Part shown: in pieces, positions 1 through 12,302 of the stretch
Layout of the letters: every line of letters starts with the position of its first letter
Numbering within the stretch: the first letter of the stretch is position 1
From: Budorcas taxicolor
Taxonomy: Eukaryota > Chordata > Mammalia > Artiodactyla > Bovidae
Length of the DNA: 64,000 nt
Direction of reading: 5' to 3'
NCBI RefSeq assembly: GCF_023091745.1
Contig: NC_068935.1
Coordinates: forward strand, 62,334,724 to 62,398,723
Notes under the pieces: generated by a model
Seen by the model: the letters and a program-made list of their open reading frames with translations, nothing else
Database searches by the model: none
Told to the model about the DNA's origin: nothing
Position numbers and translations under genes: made by a program

Positions 1-1066
1 TTTCCTTCCAAGGAGTAAGCGTCTTTTAATTTCATGGCTGCAATCACCATCTGCAGTGATTTTGGAGCCCAAAAAAATAAAGTCTGACACTGTTTCCACT
101 GTTCTCCATCTATTTGCCGTGAAGTGATGGGACCAGATGCCATAGTCTTCATTTTCTGAATGTTGAGCTTTCAGCCAACTTTTTCACTCTCCTCTTTCAC
201 TTTCATCAAGAGGCTTTTGAGTTCCTCTTGACTTTCTGCCATAAGGGTGGTGTCATCCTCATATCTGAAGTTATTGATATTTCTCCTGGCAATCTTGACT
301 CCAGCTTGTGCTTCTTCCAGCCCAGCGTTTCTCATGATGTACTCTGCATAGAAGTTAAATAAGCAGGGTGACAATACACAGCCTTGACGTACTCCTTTTC
401 CTATTTGGAACCAGTCTGTTGTTCCATGTCCAGTTCTAACTGTTGCTTCCTGACCTGCATATAGGTTTCTCAAGAGGCAGGTCAGGTGCTCTGATATTCC
501 CATCTCTTTCAGAATTTTCCACAGTTTATTGTGATCCACACAGTTAAAGGCTGAACAAAAAAGATCTTCATGACCAAGATAATCACGATGGTGTGATCAC
601 TCACCTAGAGCCAGACATCCTGGAATGTGGAGTCAAGTGGGCCTTAGAAAGCATCACTACGAACAAAGCTAGTGGAGGTGATGGAATTCCAGTTGAGCTA
701 TTTCAAATCCTGGAAGATGATGCTATGAAAGTGCTGCACTCAATATGCCAGCAAATTTGGAAAACTTAGCAGTGGCCACAGGACTGGAAAAGGTCAGTCT
801 TCATTCCAATCCCAAAGAAAGGCAATGCCAAAGAATGCTCAAACTACCGCACAGTTGCACCCATCTCACATGCTAGTAAAGTAACGCTCAAAATTCTCTA
901 AGCCAGGCTTCAGCATTACGTGAACTGTGAACTTCCAGATGTTCAAGCTGGTTTTAGAAAAGGCAGAGGAACCAGAGATCAAATTGCCAACATCCATTGA
1001 ATCATGGAAAAAAGCAAGATAGTTCCTGAAAAACATCTATTTCTGCTTTATTGACTATGCCAAAGT
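1..1066 (-). mobile_element. BovB (RTE) LINE fragment with inverted 5' part
   Basis: Bases 1-553 are antisense BovB. The - strand encodes a reverse-transcriptase segment (171-539) with the family's conserved blocks, including a VRQGCVLSPCLFN-type block and a YEDD box where YADD is usual. From about 560 to 1,066 the sequence is sense BovB from the region just upstream. The sense part ends at the tail of a TTGACTATGCCAAAG motif and the antisense part begins with CCTTT of the same motif, so the two halves abut in the element. The copy runs off the left edge of the window. No long frame survives, so it is not autonomous. Confidence 0.9.
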
Positions 1067-2552
1067 ATGATGTTATCTGTGTTTTTTCCTACATGCCCTG
1101 TTTCACATTGAAGATGTTCCCCCCTCCACCATTTATTTCTACTATTCTTGTAATCTTTCACATATTTGAAATTATGTTTAAAAAAGTTAAAGCGAAAAAA
1201 TATGTATGTGTTCCAATCCATGAACATAGCATATATTTCTATTGTTATTTTTATCTTTCCTTCAATGTCTTCTCAAGTGATTGCAAATTTCTAAATAATG
1301 GTCTTACGTGTCATTTTTTGTATTTACTGCTACATGGATATTTTATGCTATTGTAAACACTATCTTTCTTTTATTTATAAATTCTGTCGCTGCTTATTTT
1401 TATTTATTTATATCCAGAAACTGTGCCAAATTTTCTTATTAATTTGAATAATTTATCTGCAGAATCTTCAAGCTTTTTACATAAACTATCATAGCATCTG
1501 CAAAGAATTTCTAAATCTTCTTTTTCAGTTTGGATTGCCCTACGGCACTGGCCAGGAACTCAAGTACAATGTCAAATGGAATTAGCCAGTAGCGTTTATC
1601 TTGTATCTGACTTCAAACGTAATGCTTTCAACATTTCACAATTCAGTAATTTGGTTTTTAGCTCTTTTACCCATATATCTCTAGGTGCACATTTCTCTTC
1701 ATTTATTCTGCAAGTAGTTTCTAAGCCCTCTTTAATTTGTAGTTTGAGGTACCCCCCACCAGTTTTTGGAAAGTTCTCAGCCATTAGGTCTTTTAATGCT
1801 GATCATGTCCCTTTCCTTCTCTCCTCTTCTAATTATCCATTTGTTTAGCTCTGTATCCTGTCTCTCTTTCCCTCTTGTTTTAGTTTCCATCTCTGTTTCT
1901 CTCCCCAGTTTATTCTGCATAGTTCCTTCTGACTTACCTTCCAGTCCGCTGATACTCTCTTTAGCTATACATAGTCTGCTCTTATGCCCATCCATTTGTT
2001 TATTACTTTTGGTTACTGTCATTTTTAGTTCTAGAATTTTTAAGTAGCTCTTTTTATAGCTGCAGTTCCGTGCCATAATTATCAATATTGTTAATTATAT
2101 CTTTGAACAGTGTATGCTTAGCTATTTTCAAGTTTATATTTGATCATTTGAATATCTGGAGTCACAATCCATGACGCCATGAAAACTGAAGCTCAAGGTC
2201 ACCAGGATCCACAAATGTTCTCAAGACTGGCCTCAGCATTCTGTTTCTATCTCTGAATTTCTGTCTTAATTGAATTTTTGGACTCTGGGATTCCTTACTC
2301 TTTTACCATCTAATTGGTTCATTTAAAAGGATGATTTTTTAGATCTTTTATTCAGTGACTTTAGTTATTTTCGTCAGAAAGGTCACACAGAGCATCTAGT
2401 TTATAATGCTAAAAAAAATTTTAAAGATCACAAACCTTGCATGTACTGTCATAAAAATGGCTTCCTTCTTGGTATTCTGATTGCAAAAATCTGGATAAAT
2501 TCATCTAAGATGAATTTCTCTTTTTCTCATTCTTGATATTTTGTTAAGGGGT
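1067..2552 (-). repeat. AT-rich intergenic stretch with a degenerate L1 fragment
   Basis: From about 1,380 to 2,140 the - strand resembles a decayed L1. Near 1,530-1,630 there is an ORF2-like stretch, and at 1,596-2,085 a lysine/glutamate-rich, coiled-coil-like sequence resembles L1 ORF1. Order and strand fit an internally deleted antisense L1. Outside that, the sequence is AT-rich with no gene, splice pattern or other repeat that I can support. Confidence 0.45.
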
Positions 2553-2662
2553 AGCAGTAGTAGTTTAGTCACTAAGTTGTGTCCAGCTCTTGAGATTGCC
2601 ATGAACAGTAGCCCGCCAGGCTCCTCTGTCCATGGGATTCTCCAGGCAAGAATACTTGAGGA
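2553..2662 (-). repeat. Short Bov-A SINE fragment
   Basis: It carries the antisense Bov-A block (GCCCGCCAGGCTCCTCTGTC, then a CCATGGGATTCTCCAGGCAAG-type run) preceded by a degenerated AGTAGTAG tract. It is truncated: the tRNA-like head is missing. Confidence 0.75.
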
Positions 2663-4164
2663 ATAGCCTTGTGTTTTTCTTTAATAGATAGTTTTGCAGT
2701 AATAATAATGATGATAATAACAATGTCATCAAATGGCTGTCTCCACACTAGGTAATAACAGAGACCACATCAGTTAGCATTTAGGTTCAGTTACACATAC
2801 AAGAAAAAAACTTAATTGTGGCTTAACCAAGGGAGACATTTATTTGTCTTGCGCATTAATGAAGTCCAGAGGTAAAACACTCATGACTAGTATGGATATT
2901 TCACAAAATCACTAACAATCAAGAATCCTTCCAGATCATTCCAACCCCCTAAAGTGTGGCCTTCATTGACTTTATCCAAGATGGCAGCCAGAGTACCAGC
3001 CATAGCACCAGACAGAGATAAGGAAGAAAATAGAGTAAAGGGTGAACAAGGAGAACACCAGCACCTCTGAAAAGAATTTCCCAGAAGGAAAGCTAATTAA
3101 TTAATTAATCTCATTGTAAAAGAGGCTCAGAACACTCAATTGTAAAAGAGGCTCAGAAGTGTAGTCTTATCCTCAGACAGTCATGGGCCCAGCTAAAGAT
3201 CGGTCACCACAGAAGCAACCAGCAGTCTCTACCATAATTGCTACATCCAAAAAGCCAACTAGGAGGTGCAAGAAGAATTATAGAATCAGGAAATCACCAT
3301 TCATAACTTAAAATAATGGCCCTAGATGGAGATCATCAATGCCTGCTGAAACTGCTGGGTGGACATTTGCTGTATCAGGTTGACCCCACCTGCACCTACC
3401 AGTCCATCTTGACTTTGAAAGTGGTCAACTAGACAAGATGTGTCTCCTGGTGTAGGATGTGAAGTGCTCAGCCCAACTGGATGTGTCATCTCACCAACAA
3501 AATTTAACCTGAATCTGATCACACATCTTGCTCTACCTACCAGTTTATAGGAAATACAGGAGACAAACAACACAGTAGACACACGGATGCCATCATCAGC
3601 CACATCTAGGCTGTGAGGAATGCTTCAGGACGGACTTGTTTTTTACAAGATCTTATAAGACATGAGAGGTGAATCAACTGTCTGTTAGGTAATCACCTTG
3701 CTGGTGCTCATATCTAAACAAACTAGTTATAAGAAGCCATCTTTCAGACAAAGAAAGTGTATATTAAGTGACATTAAGGACTATTTCTAATATCGATCAT
3801 TAGGTGTGATCATGATATGTGGGGTTGTTTTTAGAAGCCAGTATCTGTTTTTAGAAGCCAGGATCTGTTAGAAATCCGTAGGTATGTCTTTATGTGTGAA
3901 ATGATGTGAAGTCTACCATTTATTTTCAAATGATCCAAACTAGAAACGATATGAGATCTTGGAACAGAAAAGAACATGAGTAGAAAAACTGGTGAAATCT
4001 ACATTAAGTCTGGAGCTTAGTTACTGGTATTGTAATAATGTTCATTTCTTGGTTTTGACAAACGTATCTTGGGAAGGCCAGGTATTAACATTAGGGGAAG
4101 CTAGGTAGGTGAGTGGAACCCAGAAGCTTCTGTTCTATCTTTGCAACTTCGTGTAAAATTATCC
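2663..4164. other. Intergenic, no gene seen
   Basis: AT-rich, with small local direct duplications: an AAAAGAGGCTCAGAA unit is repeated near 3,118 and 3,146, and a TTTTTAGAAGCCAG unit near 3,830 and 3,848. The 93-codon frame on the - strand (3,322-3,603) has no recognisable domain. No element boundary could be placed. Confidence 0.5.
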
Positions 4165-4372
4165 CAGGGCTTCCCAAGTGGTTCAGTGGTATAGAATCCA
4201 CCTGCCAAGCAGGAGATGCAAATTTGATCCGAGTCTGGAAGATCCCCCTGGAGAAGGAAATGGCAACCCACTCCAGTATTCTTGCCTGGAAAATTCCATG
4301 GACAGAGGAGATTGGTGAGCTACAGTCCATGGAGTTGCAAGAGAGTTGGACTCAACTTGGCAACTAAACAAC
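4165..4372 (+). repeat. Bov-tA SINE
   Basis: The tRNA-like head (GGGCTTCCCAAGTGGTTCAG) is followed by the family's conserved body, with the CCTGGAGAAGGAAATGGCAA and CTTGCCTGGAAAATTCCATG blocks and the closing AGAGTTGGACTCAACT-type segment. It is a moderately diverged full-length copy. Confidence 0.9.
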
Positions 4373-4377
4373 AACAA

Positions 4378-5215
4378 AATTATTTCACAGTCAAAAGCTC
4401 ACTTTGTGAGGACCCTCCTACACTGTAGGTAGAAATGTAAGTTGGTGCAGTCCCTATGTAAAACAGTAGGGAGATTCCTTGAAAAACTAAAAATAGAGCT
4501 GCCGTATGATCCAGCAATCTCACCCCTGCACATATATCCAGAGAAAATTATAATTCAAAAATATATATGTACCCCTATGTTCATAGCACCACTATTCACA
4601 ATAGCCAAGACATGAAAGCAAGCTAAATGTCCATCAACAGATGAAGGCATAAGGAAGACGTGGCACATGTATCCAATGCAACATTACTGAGCCATAAAAA
4701 AGAAAGAAATACTGCCATTTGCAGTAAGACAGATGCAACTAGAGATGATCATACAAAGTAAAGTAAGTCAGAAAGACAAAGACAAATCCCATATGATATC
4801 ACTTATGTGTGGAATCTACAATATGACAGAAATGAACTTATCTATGAAACAGAAATGACCTTATCTATGAAACAGAAACAGAGTCACAGACATAGAGAAC
4901 AGACTGTTGGTTGCCAAGGGGGAGAGCGATGGGGAAGGAATGGAATGGGGTATGGGATTACCAGATGCAAACTAGTACACCTAGGATGGATAAACAATTT
5001 TCCACTGTAGAGCCCAAGGAACTATATTCAGCATCCTGTGATAAACCAGAATGGAAAAGAGCATGAAAAAGAATATGTGTGTGTTTGTTTATAACTGAGT
5101 CAGTTTGCTCTACAGCAGAAATTAACATAGAACTGGGGAGGGGGGCCTTGGCCTCCTGCCTGTTTTTTTGCAACTTCCTGTGAATCTAATTATTTTGAAA
5201 TAATAAACTCCAAAA
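4378..5215 (+). mobile_element. 5'-truncated L1, 3' end
   Basis: It matches the sense 3' end of a mammalian L1: the ORF2 tail pattern (CACTATTCACAATAGCCAAG, then ATGTCCATCAACAGATGAA), followed by the artiodactyl-type 3'UTR with an ACTGAGTCAGTTTGCTCTAC segment. An AATAAA is present near 5,200. No usable frame remains. Confidence 0.8.
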
Positions 5216-6540
5216 AACACTCCAGGAAAAGAAAAATAAGGGTCAAAAGGAAAAATCCAAGCCAGTTGTTGATAACTGTTGACACTGGCTGGTCAGTCCC
5301 CAGGGCCTCATTAACGATTCTCTCCACCTTTGCTTAATGGCTGATATTTTCCGCAATAAACAGTTTTCTTAAGAGTCACTGCTAAACCAATGTCTGTTGA
5401 ATGAATACTTGAAGGATTAATGAATAACCACAGTCAAAACCTGCGGTTCTATAGATCATGGAAGCAAGACCCAGGGAGGCCTTCTCAAGGCCACATGGAA
5501 TCACAGTCCTTCTGATCTCCAATCGCATTCTCTTAAAATATATTTTTTTTAAACTTTACATAAGCAGTATGTAAGCACATGCTTGTTTTTTTTTTTTTTA
5601 AAGGAGGGGGAAATTGACCATAAACTGAGGGCTGCAGTATGGGGGGCTTCCCTGGGAGATGGCAAAAAGAGACCCAGGGTGCCCACTGTGCCCAGGGACA
5701 GGGCCACGGGCAGCCAGATGGCCAGTCAGAGGGCTCTGCCATGAGAGGTTTTCTTCAAGATGAAATCACTTGAATGCCTGGTGTGTTTGAACGTCTTGAG
5801 AGAACATTTACACACCGGGACGAGTCTCGGGTTGAATTAGTGATAAGTGCATGGGAAGCTAAGCAAACAGTCAGCCAGAGGGCAATTATTAACTCCTGGG
5901 AAAACAAAATGCTGTGCAGAGGAGAAAAGTAACCATGGCTTGCTTGGCTTAACGGTGAATGGCATTTACGTGGCTGCATAATTTTCAAGGCTGGGGGGAT
6001 AGGAGTGGGGGTGGAGAGCTGAACCCTTGTCCTACAGAGAAACCTGGAAGCATGGGGTAGGGGGGTGAGGGGCTGCAAGGGCAGAGGTCAGGGGATCCTC
6101 GTGAGCCAAGGTTTGGGGGCAGGATGGAGGGAGGCCTTCAAGAAGTTTCTCAAGGTACAGTTGGGCCCACTTCCCAAATGCTTCTTCCTTCCCCCCACCC
6201 TGGCCATCCCCGTGACCCACATGGCCCTCGCTCCCCACCCCCAAGCCCTCCAGATGGCCTGTCCTTGCTCCCCTGTGAGGCCAGCCCCTCCACAGGGGCC
6301 CTGGGCCCCTCCCCACTGGCCTGCTCTCTGTCATGCACTGAGCACGTGCCCAGCTGCAAACACACCAGCCCCTCTGGGGATGAAACTCCCATCTGGCTAC
6401 GTGCTGGACAGCGGCTAGGGTGGCCACCCACCCCCACCCCTGCAGAGCTGCCAGGAGGCCTCGTCCTCCACCCTGGCTGGGAGGACCCAGGAACCCTCCC
6501 GCAAATCACTGCCCTCAGAAGCAGAGAGGGCAACACACTG
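5216..6540. other. Intergenic, increasingly GC-rich
   Basis: Overlapping frames on both strands around 6,030-6,680 come from high GC content and share no domain or splice logic. A T12 run lies near 5,588. I see nothing else to name. Confidence 0.5.
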
Positions 6541-6835
6541 TGGGTCTGATGGGGTGAATGGTGCGCCCCCCTTCCAACAACCCTGAGACACAGGTCCACA
6601 TCCTGGCCCTGTGAATGTGGCCCGACTGGACAAAGATGTGATGAGGTTAGGCTCTGGAGATGAGAACATTCTGGTAACATTCGTTACCCCTTCGTGGGAC
6701 CCTGAGGGCAGCCCCAGGACACTCCTCCGGGGGAGATGGGGGTTGTGGGAAAGAGCCCCTCTAAGCACCAGGAGGGTGATAGCTGATGCTCCCGACCATG
6801 GGCAAGGGCTGGCGGCCATCACTCAGTGAGCATGC
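6541..6835 (+). repeat. Ancient LTR-like repeat (MLT1/MaLR type, tentative)
   Basis: The block from GGGGTGAATGGTGCGCCCCC through TGTGAATGTGGCCCGACTGG and GATGTGATGAGGTTAG follows the typical order of old mammalian MaLR-like LTRs. It is strongly diverged and the exact family is unassigned. Confidence 0.35.
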
Positions 6836-7857
6836 TGGACCCAGCAAGGTGCCCAGGTCATTCCCCCGACCGTGAAGGTTGGGCAACTGGGACTCAGCAC
6901 ATGGGAACCCCGCCAGCCATCACCCCCTCAGCCATCACCCCCCAGCGCCAAGCCTTCTGCCCATTTGATGGCCACCTACCCAGTGCCTACTGACACTGCT
7001 CTGGCCAAGGCCCTCCATGTCACAAAAGCCGGTGACTTTGACCCTTTCCTTTCTTTCCACAATGACCCTCCTCCCTACAGGCCTGATGGCCCATCAACCT
7101 GTCTGCTTGTCTGTCTGCAGCCTCAGCTCTGTGTTCCCTGGCCTTGATGAGGGGCAGGGGAGTGGTGGAGACCCAGGGCAGCCAGGCAGGCCGGTTCTCT
7201 GAGGCCTCCTTGGGTTTACATGCCAAGATGAGAACAGTGCAAAAACGGTACTGTGGGCAAGAGTGAAGGATGTAGTCAAGAGAGACACCGGACACACAAG
7301 GAGAGGATGGCCCCAGGGGCTCCCCCATGGGGCTGGGGGCTGCAAGGGACAGTGTGCTAGCCTGAACCCAGCCTCACAGCTGCTAGGCCACTGCCACCCA
7401 GGGCCCAGCCGTCACTAGAAGGGACCTGGCACAGCCATGCTGGCTCCAAGGGGCTCTGGGAGGGTGCCTGGGCTCAGGTTTCCCCTGAGCTTTGGGAAAC
7501 TTGCCTTTCATCTGAGTCACCATCTGCCTGCCCTGCTTGAATATCAGCACCTCGACAATAGTTGCTTGGCTTTGTTGCCTGTTCTATCAGCTCCTAGCAC
7601 AGTATGTGACATGCCAGAGGTACTTCACTATTTTTTGAACGAATGAATGAATGAAGAAGCCCATCACACCCTACAAGAGCAGGGAGGAGAGGGTGTTCAA
7701 AACCATGAAGCCTGGCCCCTGGGTACACATCACCAAAGCCCTCTTCCAGATCCTTGCTGTCCGTGGATCCAGGTATCCTCCCCACAGTCAAATCTCGAAC
7801 CACCTGCCTAGGGCCACTGGCCTCTGAGTTAATGCTCACCAGACATGGAGGCCTGGC
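6836..7857. other. Intergenic, no gene seen
   Basis: GC-rich unique-looking DNA. Short overlapping frames on both strands have no recognisable domain. A small GAATGAATGAATGAA tract sits at about 7,640. Confidence 0.5.
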
Positions 7858-8459
7858 TAGTCAAGGCTATGGCTTCTCCAGTAGTCATGTATGGATGTGA
7901 GAGTTGGACCCTAAAGACAGCTGGGTGAGGTGAGGTGAATTCGCTCAGTCGTGTCTGACTCTTTGCGACGCCATGGAGTGTAACCTACTAGGTTTCTCCA
8001 TCCATGGGATTCTCCAGGCAAGAATACTGGAGTGGATTGCCATTTCCTTCTCCAGGGGATCTTCCCGACCCAGGGATCGAACCCGGGTGAGCACCAAAAA
8101 ATTGATACTTTTGAACTGTGGTGTTGGACAAAACTCTTGAGAGTTCTTTGGACTGCAAGGAGATCCAACCAGTCCCTCCTAAAGGAAATCAATCCTGAAT
8201 GTTCATTGGAAGGACTGATGCTGAAGCTTAAGCTCCAATACTTTGGCCATCTGATGCAAAGAACTGAGTCACTGGAAAAGACCCTGATGCTGGGAAAGAT
8301 TGAAGGCAGGAGGAGAAGGGGGTGATAGAGGACGAGATGGTTGGATGGCATCACCGACTCGATGGACATGAGTTTGAGTAAACTCTGGGAGACCTGGCAT
8401 GCTGCAGTCCATGGGGTAGCAAAGAGTTGGACATGACTGAGCGACTGAACTGAACTGAT
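7858..8459 (+). mobile_element. BovB LINE 3' end, split by a SINE
   Basis: Sense BovB tail: GTAGTCATGTATGGATGTGA begins it and the conserved TGACTGAGCGACTGAACTGA ends it at about 8,455. Bases 7,925-8,088 are a foreign SINE. BovB resumes at GAGCACCAAAAAATTGATAC. Only the region after the reverse transcriptase is left. Confidence 0.9.
7925..8088 (-). repeat. Bov-tA SINE inserted into BovB
   Basis: Antisense copy containing TCGCTCAGTCGTGTCTGACT at its left and GACCCAGGGATCGAACCCGG at its right, which is the reverse of the tRNA-like B-box region. The flanks GGTGAG on both sides are a possible but short target duplication. The tRNA-like head is incomplete. Confidence 0.88.
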
Positions 8460-10434
8460 GCATGGAGGCTTCAGGCCAAAGGGCCATGACCGTTATAGGC
8501 CCGTGGTCCAGAGGGACAGGAAAGAGCAGGGGTAAAGAGGAACTGGAGGGGAGGGGCAGAGGGAGGTTGCCCCAGGCCTGCCTCTCTCCATACTGTCTCC
8601 CCTTGTCTGAGGCTAGCCCAGGATGGTCAGTCAAGGGAGCTGAGGCCCTGGGGAGGGAGCACTGGGGGCACTGACTGAGCTCAGCAGCAGGTCCTTGGGA
8701 CACCACTAGGGAAGGAACCTAGAGAAAGGGTCCAGGGTGAAGCTAAGACATCGGTGGGAAATGGGTAAGCCCCTCAAGAAGGAGAGCATGGGCTGGCCAT
8801 GGAGGCCAGGCCCAAGGAGGCCATGGGCCAATTTTGCCGGAAGCAGGAAGTGGATGTTGGTGCCACGTTGGCTGGTGGCAAAAAGGAGGGCGGAGGTTCT
8901 GCTGATGCACCAGCCAGCACCAGACAGGGGTGTCCTGCCCTTATTGTGGCTGGAGCTAGGGGCTGCAGGCAGCCCACTGGGGTGTCCTCAGCTGGGCTGG
9001 GTGGCGACTCAGCAGCCTTGAGTTCACAGATCAACCCCTTGTCCCCCAGGGGACCAGCTCAGAGCTGGTGAAGGCACGAGGTGGCCGCCAGGGCCGCGTC
9101 GGGAAAGAAGGGTCCTGGGGTGGGAGCTGGCCTACATGGCCATCTCCCTGGGGGTTTGCAACACAAGGAGGCAGAATCACCAGAAGAGAGAGAATGTGCG
9201 TCAACTCAGCACAAAGGTCAGGTGTGACTGGAGCTTGAGCCTCAGGGGTGGGCCGGGCCGAGGAGCTGGGCTCACCCGGGTCTCTCCCCACCCCTGTCCG
9301 TGACCCACTGTCCCTGGCCCAATCTGGCAGCCAACCCACTGATCCGTGGACCAAACCACCCGCCCACCATCTCAAGGGGATGCAAAGACATCTTGCCTCC
9401 CTTGTAGGGATCTGTCAGGCTGCATGGTGCCCGGCTCCCCTTGCCCACCTCTGGAAGAGTATAGAGAACCAGAAGCTGGCATAAGAGGGGGCAAGAGGAA
9501 GGTTCAGCGAAAGGCCACTAGCTAAAGGGTCCAGCCCCAAGGACAGGTATGTCTGTCGGCTTTTCGCCCAGCAGAGGCAAGAGTTGTGTGTGTGTGTGTG
9601 TGTGTGTGTACACACATGCATGTGTGCATGCAGGCAGCTGTACAGGGCAGGTGAGGCAGTATCCAGGAGCTCGCACTCACACTGTGAACGTGTGGGTGCG
9701 TGTACCGTGACTTCAGGCAAAAGTGTGTGGGAGGGGTGGGAGTGATCAAGGCCCAAAAATGTGTGTGTGTGTCCCAGAGGCTCTGGGAGACAAGCTGGCA
9801 TCTGGGAAGCAGCCTTGGGCTCTTGAACAAAAGAGAGGGGGCAGTCTTGGGCATTGCCTTCCCCATAGTCCCCTTCTCTGATGTGGCAGCTGTGTGGCTC
9901 TGCACATTTGGTTTTTCTATGCCTCCAGCTTCATCTTTACCCCAAGTAGACACACGCATACGTGCCACAGGGAGTCTTTCTGAGTCCTTGAAGAGGTGCA
10001 GCATTTTCCTCCCTCCCTGTCTTGCCCATGCTGTTCCATCCTGGTACCACTTTCTTCCCTGCTCCACCCAGTGGACTCCTACTGCAAGACTAGGGTCCAG
10101 GGCCCCCCTTCTACAGAGCTTTCCTTGTTCTTTCCCAGCCTGTGTATTTTGTTGAACACTTGTTGAAGGCAGTCCACTTCCTCCTGGTTTCTCTGCTGCC
10201 GTGTCAGTAACTATGCCCAGACCTAGATTATCCCTGGAAACCAATCGAATCAGCTCATTCATTTATTCCACAGGCATTTATTAGATGCCAACTAAATTAT
10301 GCTTTCTCCCTAAAGATAAGCTCTTAACTAACATAACTAATTATCAATCACTAGTTTGGGATGCATATTTGGGAAAAGCTATAATTTAGAGCAGGGTTTA
10401 AAGGAATACAATTAATTAAGAATAAGCTAAAAAG
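8460..10434. other. GC-rich intergenic stretch with a GT microsatellite
   Basis: No gene is supported. A (GT)n tract lies at about 9,586-9,609, followed by degenerate GT/CA sequence. The 246-codon - strand frame (9,522-10,262) reads through that microsatellite, giving a run of His-Thr, and has no domain, so I treat it as chance. Confidence 0.5.
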
Positions 10435-10545
10435 ACATCCCTGCCAGTGATTAAGACTCTGTTGTTCCATGGCAGAGGGCAGAAGTTCGATCCTTGGTTG
10501 AGGGACTAAGATCCTGCATGCTACAGGACACAGTTTAAAAAAAAG
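10435..10545 (+). repeat. tRNA-derived CHR-type SINE
   Basis: The pattern CCAGTGATTAAGACTCTG, a GTTCGATCC-like B box and GGACTAAGATCCTGCATGC are those of the cetartiodactyl CHR SINE family, which differs from Bov-tA in the segment after the B box. It ends in an A-rich tail. Confidence 0.75.
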
Positions 10546-10869
10546 AATAAATTAAGAACCTTGTTTCAATGTCAACTATGATTGCTGCTGCTTGTTAAAG
10601 CTGGGTCTGTCTCAGAGGTAAAATAAGGAAACACCTCTTTGTGATTTCTGATCAAAATGCCCAGCCCCATCCATACCTCTGCTATGCTGGAATTCCCAAG
10701 CAGGTGACAATGTCCACTCATGGCTACCTCCCTTTTCCATGGGAAGGGGCAGGAAAGAGTGCAGACTTTCTTTTCTTCTCCGTAAGAAGAATAGCCAAAC
10801 AAAGTAAAACTACCTCCTCTGAGATGAGTTCCCTTGCTTTCCAAGACCCTCTAATTCTGCTGCATCCCC

Positions 10870-11800
10870 TAAATCATGAAAACTGTAACTGGTAAAATAA
10901 TAATAATAATAATCTGCATAAAAATAAACAAATTCATCTCAACAACAATAAAAACTTATCATGATAAAAGGCCAATCCACCAAGAAGACATAGCATTCTT
11001 AAATGTGCGTACACCAAACCACAGAGTCGCAAAATACGTGAGGCAAAAGTTGTTAGAAGCAAAAGGAGGAACAGAGAAGTCCACATTACAGTTGGAGAGG
11101 TCAACATTCATCTCTCAAAAACTGGCAAAAGAACGAGATAAAATCAACAAGGATGTAGAAGAACTCAACACCACCACCAATAAGCCCTATGTAATAGACA
11201 CTTATGGATCTAGCTCAGTTGGTAAAGAATCTGCCTGCAATGTGGGAGACCTGGGTTCGATTCCTGGGTCAGGAAGATGCCCTGGAGAAGAAAATGGCAA
11301 TTCAGTTCAGTATTCTTGCCTAGAAAATCCCATGGACCATAGCCCACCAGGCTCCTCTGTCCATGGGGTCGCAAGAGTCAAACACAACTTAGAGACTAAA
11401 TGACCACCACACCACCACTACCCAATAATAGCAGATCCCCATTCCTTACAAACACCATGAAATATGTACCAAGACAGACCATATCCCAGGCCATAGAACA
11501 ACCCAACAAATTGAAAAGAACTGGATCATGCAGAGTTTATTCCCCAATCACGATAGAATCAAACTAGAAATCAGTAACAGAAAGATAGCAAAAAAGGATC
11601 TCCAGACACTAAGAAACTAAACACACATCTAAATAATCCATGGGGCAAAGATGAAGTCTAAAGAAAAAAATTTAAATACACCAAAATGAAAGAAGATAAA
11701 ATTCCAATGTAGCAAATTTTGTGAGAGGCAGCTAAAGCAGTGCTGAGGAGGGATATTTATAGCAAAAAGAAGAAGAAGAAAGATTCTTTCTCTCCCTTAA
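10870..11800 (+). mobile_element. Old L1 fragment (ORF2-like), split by a SINE
   Basis: Frame 10,876-11,403 translates to a segment resembling the early ORF2 part of an L1 (it includes HQEDIAFLNVRTPNHRVAKY). After the SINE at 11,208-11,404 the homology resumes with the ACCATATCCCAGGCCATAG region. Stops and indels are frequent. A GAA repeat lies near 11,766. Confidence 0.65.
11208..11404 (+). repeat. Bov-tA SINE inserted into L1
   Basis: Head ATCTAGCTCAGTTGGTAAAG with an intact-looking B box (GGTTCGATTCC), then the conserved body to AGAGTCAAACACAACTTAGA. Its position interrupts the L1 frame, so the SINE is the younger of the two. Sequence after it reads ACCACCACACCACCACTACC, a low-complexity tail. 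Confidence 0.9.
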
Positions 11801-12302
11801 AAGGAATCAATTTATCAGAGGTAGGACAGTGCATAGAGTAAGGATAGACAATTTGCCTTGATTCATTCAATCAACAGTATCTGTCAGGCCGAAAACGTCA
11901 CAAATTTATCGTTTACAACAGAATTAAAATCTGACTCTATCAGGAAGCTTGGCAACTTTAACGCTTTTACATATCACTGGATCTAGATTTTAAACCAGAA
12001 GAGTTGCACTGAGCCCCAGGTCTGCTTCCAACTGAATTACTCTGGGAAAGTCACTCAAGTGTGCTGAATCTTGAACTCTTCATCTGAGAAATGCTAAGGC
12101 TATTTGCCTCAACACCAACTAGCATGTATTCAGACTGTCTAGCATCACCGACTCAATGGACATGAATTTGAGCAAACTCCAGGAGATGGTGAAGGACAGA
12201 GAAGCATGGTGCGCTGCAGTCCTCACAGGGTATCTTTTAGTTTTAAATGATGCAATAAATGAGAAAGCCTTTCAAGAGCTCTAAGGCTTTCCACTCGTCT
12301 GC
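11801..12302 (+). repeat. Intergenic with a small BovB tail fragment
   Basis: Bases 12,138-12,230 match the sense BovB 3' region (CATCACCGACTCAATGGACA, then CCAGGAGATGGTGAAGGACA). The rest is unique-looking AT-rich DNA with no gene. Confidence 0.7.

Noticed and set aside
9522..10262. 246-codon - strand frame with a His-Thr run
   Set aside because: It reads through a GT microsatellite and has no domain.
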